Shown one piece after another: positions 58,301 to 64,000 of a DNA stretch of 64,000 nucleotides; within the stretch, counting starts at the first letter, position 1; each line of letters begins with the position of its first letter. Under the pieces are notes generated by a model. It saw only the letters and a program-made list of their open reading frames with translations, ran no database searches and was not told the origin of the DNA. Location of the stretch: positions 1-64,000 of the forward strand of contig JAEUBA010000101.1 in the NCBI GenBank assembly GCA_018257865.1. Direction: 5' to 3'. The DNA is from Stereocaulon alpinum (taxonomy: Eukaryota; Ascomycota; Lecanoromycetes; Lecanorales; Stereocaulaceae). A program made the position numbers and the translations under genes.

Positions 58301-59669
58301 AGGGGGGGGTTCTAGTAGTAGTAGGCCTCTAGCTACTAAGTTTAGTACTTACTCTAATATTAGTAAGCGTAGAGCTTTAGCGAGATAGTTAATATTTAAT
58401 CTACTAAAGTTCTTAGTTAATCTCTAAGTATATACGAACGTACTTATTAAAGGTCTAGGGTTACTAGCTATTAGCCTTCCGCTATCTAATAGAAGCTTAC
58501 TAAGTACTGAAGTTAATATTATACCTTATAGCGTTAATTAAGGATTTATCCTCTAGTCTAAACTATTCCTTCCTTTAGGAGATAAGGTTAAGGTATTCCC
58601 TAAAGGTTATAGGACCTTACTTAAGGTCTTAGATATATTATTAAGTATCCTCTTATTCGAACGGGTTATTATAGGCTTCCTAAAGCTTTCTTCTCTAGTT
58701 AATAAAGTTAGTTAATATATATAGACTATCTTTTCGGTATTAGTTTATTAAATTAGAGGCCTTCTTTCCTATAGCTAACTTAAGTTCTATATAAGTAATC
58801 TTATCGCTATTAGTAGGGTAATAATTATAATTTATATATATCCGTTAGATTAGGGTTTATTCCTATATATCTAGCTTATCTTAATCTCCTTTATACTCTA
58901 AGATATTAGGGAGCTTTTTAGATTATAGGGGGGTTTAGGCTTATAGGGGAAGAGGAGGAGGAGGATAGCCTACTATTAAGGATAGTTATAATCTTATAAT
59001 TAAGGCGTTACTAAGAGTATCTATATTAAATACTTAGGGTTAGGGTATAGACTAAACTATAGATAGGAGGACTTATACTATCGCTTAAGTAATAGTACTT
59101 ATAAGGGTTACTACGTTAAGTATAGGGGGAGTTAGGGGAGGCGTAGCTATAGACGGGGTAGTACCCTTAACTTAGGTATAGAGGTTATTAAGAAGGTTTA
59201 GGGCCTTAGAAGGGTCCTCTTAGACTTTAGCGAGTAACTATTATATATAAGTATTATATTCTAATAGTAGTTCTGATATTATAGTTACTCTAGCGCGTAG
59301 AAGTACTAGCTAGGTAGTTAGTCTTTTATAATATTAGGGAATAGGACGTAGACGAGGTATAATTAATTCTATAGTAAGGACTTAGGTATAGGAGTAAGCT
59401 AAGACGAAAGATAAGGAAATAGGAATAGGATAGAGGTAGTAGCTTTAGATATAGGAGCTATTAGAGCTTATTTCCTAATAGGGAATCCTAGCTAGGCTAG
59501 GCTAGGCCTACTAAGGGTCGATATTAACTTAGGTTAATATTAGGTTCAGGGACCTATCGCGCTGGTATCTAATAAATATCAGACCTTGTTTAATAAACCT
59601 AGTTATCTAGGATACGGTAAGTCTTGGCGTTAACATAGTAGGTATGGCTTGTAAGGCTATACTATAATA
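52336..59669 (-). mobile_element. Ty3/gypsy retrotransposon B, reverse, inserted in the right LTR of copia-1
   Basis: Total 7,334 bp with two 338-bp LTRs at 52336-52673 and 59332-59669. Target duplication ACCAA (52331-52335) and ACTAA (59670-59674), identical apart from one C-to-T change. The reverse strand carries the same order of domains as element A: RT motif near 55720-55745, RNase H, integrase, repeat array at 56760-57370. Its LTRs are longer than those of A by about 60-77 bp, with a block missing in A, so A and B are related subfamilies. It lacks element C. All coding frames are broken by RIP. Confidence 0.92.
56760..57370 (-). repeat. Coding minisatellite in gypsy B, 12 units
   Basis: Reverse complement of the array in element A. 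CTTTAAA or CTCTAAA marks recur at 56764, 56824, 56884, 56944, 57004, 57052, 57103, 57154, 57202, 57250, 57298 and 57346. In coding order spacings are 48, 48, 48, 48, 51, 51, 48, 60, 60, 60 and 60 bp: the same architecture as A with one extra 48-bp unit. Confidence 0.88.
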
Positions 59670-59775
59670 ACTAAGCAGTCTAATATATAGCTATTGCTCT
59701 AGTCAATTAAGCTATATCGTTACCTACAAGAGGTTCCTATAACATTATACCGAATAAGCCTATTCTAATAAAATC

Positions 59776-60002
59776 TTCCATCTCGATCAGAAGTCCAAGA
59801 ATAGTAGTATTATTAAAAGTATCGGCGATCAAGGTGTGGAGGTTATTGGTCTTCTATAACATAATTAGCGCCCAAGCCCTACACGGATGTATATAGCCCC
59901 TCTTCTTAGGCGATTGAAGGGAGCAAACCTATGTAATCCTCCTTAATAAGGCTCAATCTGTATCCTAACTATGAGAAAAGAATCCTTACCTGCTCGGGTA
60001 GC
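59776..60002. other. 227-bp unmutated host island between two copia elements
   Basis: CA and TG dinucleotides are common again in this short stretch, in sharp contrast to both sides. It continues the host sequence cut by the copia-1 insertion (…GCTAAAATC joined to TTCCATCTCG). No gene is visible. Confidence 0.75.
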
Positions 60003-63000
60003 GTTAGAATGTAGAAACCTTGGTATTTAAGATTCTATATATAGTTGCCTAATACGGCTAGCGTGCCAAGTGCTTGGTATATATATAGAAATCTCTATAT
60101 ACGTCTCCTAGCTAGTAATACTATTAATATAATTATTATTAACTAATTAACCTAGCTACTTATTAATATTCTATCTAAGTATATACCTAGACACTACTTG
60201 CTAAAGGGTTATAAGCCTAGGTTTAGCGAAACCCGTTATTATCTAATTACTAAGTAACCTACAGCTAGAGATTTTACTCTCCCTATATCAAAATATTAAA
60301 ATCCTTATTCTATATAACCTACGACGCCACCTTATTAAAATGGATACGACCGTATACAAGGTCGCTAAGCTGCGGGGGAGTACGAATTAGGTAGAATTTA
60401 AGCTATAGATAAATACTATCTTCGGTGTCGATAAGTATTAGAGAATAGTATTAGGTAGAGAGACTAAGCTACTACTACTAGTTAACGTTAATAGTAAAGT
60501 AGAAGTAGATCTAGTTAAGCTAGAGATCTATAAAAAGAAGCTAGATACCTAGGAAGATAATAATAAGCGAGTAATATCTCGTCTTCTACTTTATATAGAA
60601 CCTAGACCTAGAGAATATATAGCGGATTTAGATACTATCTACGCTCAGTAGGAACGATTAAAAGCGATATATAAGGTCTTAGACCTAGCTATAATCGATA
60701 ACGCACTAGCTGTAGTATCTTATATTAAGTCCTCGTCCTATAAGGGAATTTACGAATATTCAGAAGCCTTAAAAAGATAATAGGTAATACTTAAATCGAT
60801 AGGATCTCCGCTTAAGCTATAGATACTCGCTAGATTCTTTCGAAACGGCCTTAATAAAAGCCTAGAGCCCTATCTCTTCTAAGTTACTAGCAGAGCTAAA
60901 GAAATAGGAAAAGTCCTTAATATTAAAGAAATAACGTAATCCTTAGTAGAGCGTGAAAGACGTAGCTTTATTAAGGACGCTAAGGATAAGGACACTAAGG
61001 CGCTCGCTGCTAGATTTGGAAAGTAAGAGAAGAAAGGTAAAGACTCTAAGGGACGCGGAAGAAGTAGAAACCCTAAGGATACTACTAATTACCCGCACTG
61101 TAAGGCGGGTCTATATATAAAAGAAAAGTACTACTATCTATATAAAGAGCTTAGGCTAGCGTGGTGGAAACTATTAAAAGATATACTAGAAAGAATTTAA
61201 TCCGGTAAGAAGAAGGCTTTAGCCGTAATATCGACTGAAACGACTAGCGAACCAAAAGTTATTAAATCTTTTAGTAATAAGCTTATTAACACCGCTATTA
61301 AGTCGGACTTTAGTAGGGATTAAGCCGTCTATATAGACACCGCCTCCGACGTATATACTCTTTAGTATTAGTCTAAATTTGAAGACTATAAGCCAGTTAA
61401 GGACTTACTTACTAGGATTAACGGTAACGCCCTAAAAGTATTAGGAATTAGAAACGCGTTATATCCTACTATTATTAATAGTAAATACGAAAATATTAGA
61501 CTAACCGGTGTTTACTATATACCTAATATATACTATAATCTTCTTTTAGTAGCTTGCCTAGAAGACAAAGGCTACTACGCGTCGATTAAGGACGGACGGT
61601 TTAATATAATCGATAGCTAAGATAATAAGGTAGTGCTATTAGGGACTCGTATTAGAAAGAGTTACTTATTCAACTTAAAATATAAAGTAGAGCCGTATAT
61701 ACTAAGGTTATCTAAGAAGCCTATCGCTAATTACGTATCGTAGGATAAATAGTACCGTCGCCTAGGATACCTAGGAATATAGGACGTTAAGAAGCTTTCT
61801 AGTATTACTAACGGTATTAATACCGTAGCTGCAAATAAATTGCAAAAGCTAATTCCGCCGTATAAGATATACGAGGACTGCGTAATAACGAAGATAACTA
61901 AGATTTATAATCGAATTCTATATCGATAAGACGTAATAAAACGAGAATTAGTACTAGGAGCAAAGATCTCCTTAGATATTACTAGCGGTAGGTAAATTAA
62001 GCTTACTAAAGGCGGCTACCGCTACTGCGTCTCCTTTATCGACGAGGCTACCGATATAGTCTAGATCTTAATAATAACGTATAAGTCTAAGCTTCCTGCG
62101 ATAGTTAAGGATTTTCTTATATAGATAAAGAATTAGGACTACCTAGTTAAACGTTTTACTAGCGATAACGAATCAGTCTATTTATCTACCGAAGTCTTAA
62201 ATATCTTAAAAGAACTTAGGATATAGTAGGAGCCTTCTACTCCCTACACCCCTAATTAAAATACTATTATAGAGCGTACTTTTCGGACCCTATTCGGTCG
62301 TATCCGTGCTATCCTACGTAATATAGGACTTAGCTAATCCTTCTAGGGAGAGGCTCTTAACTATATTATATATACGAAGAATCGTTCTCCTTTATCTATC
62401 GATTTATCTACCACACCCTATAGGGCGTAGACTAGAAATAAAACCGATATTAGCCACCTACGTCCTTTTAGATATACCGCCTATATCTACGATACCAATC
62501 CTTCCTTAAAGAAGTTGGACGATAGGGCTATAAAGTGCAAATTCCTTAGTTACGGAATCAATCGTAACTAATATCGATTCTGGGATATTAAAAAGAAACG
62601 CACAGTATTATCCGCGTAGGTAAGATAGGAATTAGACTTATCTATCGATAATAAAGATACGGATAATATATTCGATAAAAATAATTCCTAGCAGTTCTTT
62701 ACTGTTACTACTAAGTCTAGTAATCTCTTAGCGAATTAAGCTGAGGAAGCTGTACTAGCGGAGCTAGCGGAGCCAGCGGAGCCAGTCGCTTTAATTAATC
62801 TAATTAGTTAGGATAATCCTACCTTATCGAATAAAGAATCGTCTAATAAATCTTAAAACCCTGCTGTCGAGGAGCAAGCTCTATAAATTAAAAATAGCGA
62901 AGCAGAATTATTAGCACCCGATCTAAATATTCGCTTAACGCGAATACGGAATCAGCCTAAGATCGACTATAAGCAATTATACCGCGGTAAGAAAGGTTTT

Positions 63001-64000
63001 ATAGTATAAGCCTATAAAATTAATATAATACCTACCGTTCCTACCGATATTAATAAAGCTCTCAGCGGACCTAATAAAGGTAAATAAGAAACGGCTTTCT
63101 AAGAGGAGCTTAAATCCCTATATAAAATAAAAACCTAGGATCCCCCTGCACCTATACTAAGCGGTCGAAAAGCCTTACTTAGTCGCTAGGTTCTTAACTA
63201 TAAATTAGATACTAACGGTAAAATTATACGTTATAAAGCCCGCTAGGTAGTAAAAGGCTTTCGATAAATAGAAGGACTAGACTATAATAAAACCTTTTCT
63301 AGTACCGTTAAAGGTACTGCAGTCCGAATCTTATTTATACTATATACTAGATATAACTACGAAATAGAATAGTCTAACGTAATAACTACTTTTCTTAAGT
63401 CGCTACTGAATAAAGAGGTCTGGGTCGAATAACCCTATAGATTTACTAATAGTAATCCTAAGGACGTATATCGACTACGACGCGCCCTATATAGTCTTAA
63501 GCAGTCGCCTCGTAAGTAGTATATAATAATCCGTTAATTTATAGAGTCTATTAGCTATACTAGGCTGCAGAAGGACTATTCGATATTCGCCTACGAAAAT
63601 AGGATAATAGTCGCTATTTACGTCGACGATATCCTTATATACGCGCCTAATAAGGACCTTATCTCGGGGTTTAAAGCGCAGTTAGATTAGCGATTTCGAA
63701 TAAAGCACCTAGGTGACGTTAACTAGTATCTTAGGATATCAGTTATTATGGATCGAGCTAATCGCACGATCTATATTAATTAGTTAGCCTATTCAAAGTA
63801 GCTGATAGAGTAATTAGACTTATAGGACTGCTACCTAGTTTATTCGCTAATAGATAAAGGGAATAATATAAGTAGGGCGCCGGCTGACTACGTCGCTAAC
63901 GTAATTAATATTATAGGATATCGCTCCTTAATAGGAGCTCTTTAATAGCTTATTATAATAACTCGCCCTAACTTAGCTTATTCAGTTAGTAGGTACAGCT
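60003..64000 (+). mobile_element. Ty1/copia retrotransposon (copia-2), RIP-mutated, runs off the window
   Basis: An LTR of about 200 bp (start near GTTAGAATG at 60003) is followed by primer site GGGTTATAAGCC at 60206-60217. The + strand then reads, through RIP stops, gag from about 60340 (MDTTVYKVAKLRGS), a zinc-knuckle area at about 61090, protease/linker at about 61330-61620 (VLGIRN, YYNLLLVACLEDKGYY), pre-integrase, the integrase end (TPYTPN at about 62245) and reverse transcriptase with an intact YVDDILIYA at 63619-63645. RNase H and right LTR lie beyond 64000. It is the same family as the reverse-strand remnant beside the telomere. Confidence 0.88.
60206..60217 (+). other. Primer-binding site of copia-2 (initiator tRNA-Met anticodon-arm type)
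   Basis: GGGTTATAAGCC is one RIP change away from GGGTTATGAGCC, the complement of the anticodon stem-loop of initiator tRNA-Met (GGCTCATAACCC). The same word follows the copia-1 left LTR at 42081 and appears in reverse at about 3853-3867. Priming from a half tRNA of this kind is known for copia and Ty5. Confidence 0.7.

Larger units (their letters stand above)
41838..59770 (+). mobile_element. Outer Ty1/copia retrotransposon (copia-1), interrupted by gypsy insertions
   Basis: Left LTR 41838-42080 starts TGTTGAATATTCGC; right LTR is 52217-52335 plus 59675-59770. A 5-bp target duplication AAATC flanks the whole at 41833-41837 and 59771-59775. A primer site GGTTATAAGCC follows the left LTR at 42081. 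Internal copia sequence remaining: gag at about 42100-42718 (LLDYKDVPAYLLAFK with RIP stops) and the C-terminal RNase H end at 51719-52216 (TKSEYIAVAEVAKEG, then YYFIREL). A purine-rich tract AGAGGGAG precedes the right LTR. Integrase and reverse transcriptase of this element are missing. RIP has removed nearly all CA/TG inside. Confidence 0.92.

Overview
This window is the left end of a chromosome of a filamentous ascomycete (Pezizomycotina). It opens with about 20 copies of the CCCTAA telomere repeat. Genes have short GT-AG introns of roughly 50-75 bp. Every repeated element shows repeat-induced point mutation (RIP): CpA/TpG is nearly absent and replaced by TpA, while CpG survives. A dothideomycete-like host is only a guess; no tRNA, rRNA or species marker is present.

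Layout. Positions 1-121 are telomere. Positions 122 to about 3950 are G-rich subtelomeric repeats followed by a RIP-mutated, reverse-strand Ty1/copia remnant. Positions 4117-14639 hold four spliced genes that look like the tailoring part of a secondary-metabolite cluster: a cytochrome P450, a seven-helix rhodopsin-domain membrane protein, a second P450 and a GMC oxidoreductase. I found no polyketide, peptide or terpene core enzyme. Positions 15157-24793 hold a PHD-finger protein broken by an in-frame TGA, two unassigned genes and an atypical short-chain dehydrogenase. Positions 25050-29895 hold three divergent NEK-like protein kinases in one orientation. Positions 33081-41109 hold an orphan 404-residue protein, a secreted alpha/beta hydrolase, a small secreted cysteine protein and an RTA1-type membrane protein. 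Between these lie long stretches with no gene I can defend.

Positions 41838-59770 are one nested retrotransposon block. The outer copia element has LTRs next to an exact AAATC target duplication. It contains a chromodomain Ty3/gypsy element (A), which itself carries a small non-autonomous LTR element (C). A second gypsy element (B), in the opposite orientation, sits inside the outer element's right LTR. After 227 bp of unmutated host DNA a second copia element starts near 60003 and runs off the window.

Exon structures were assembled by eye from reading frame, splice consensus and protein-family expectation. For the multi-exon genes the summed exon lengths and phases close exactly, but they are predictions. 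Family names rest on motifs read in the translations; no database search was possible.
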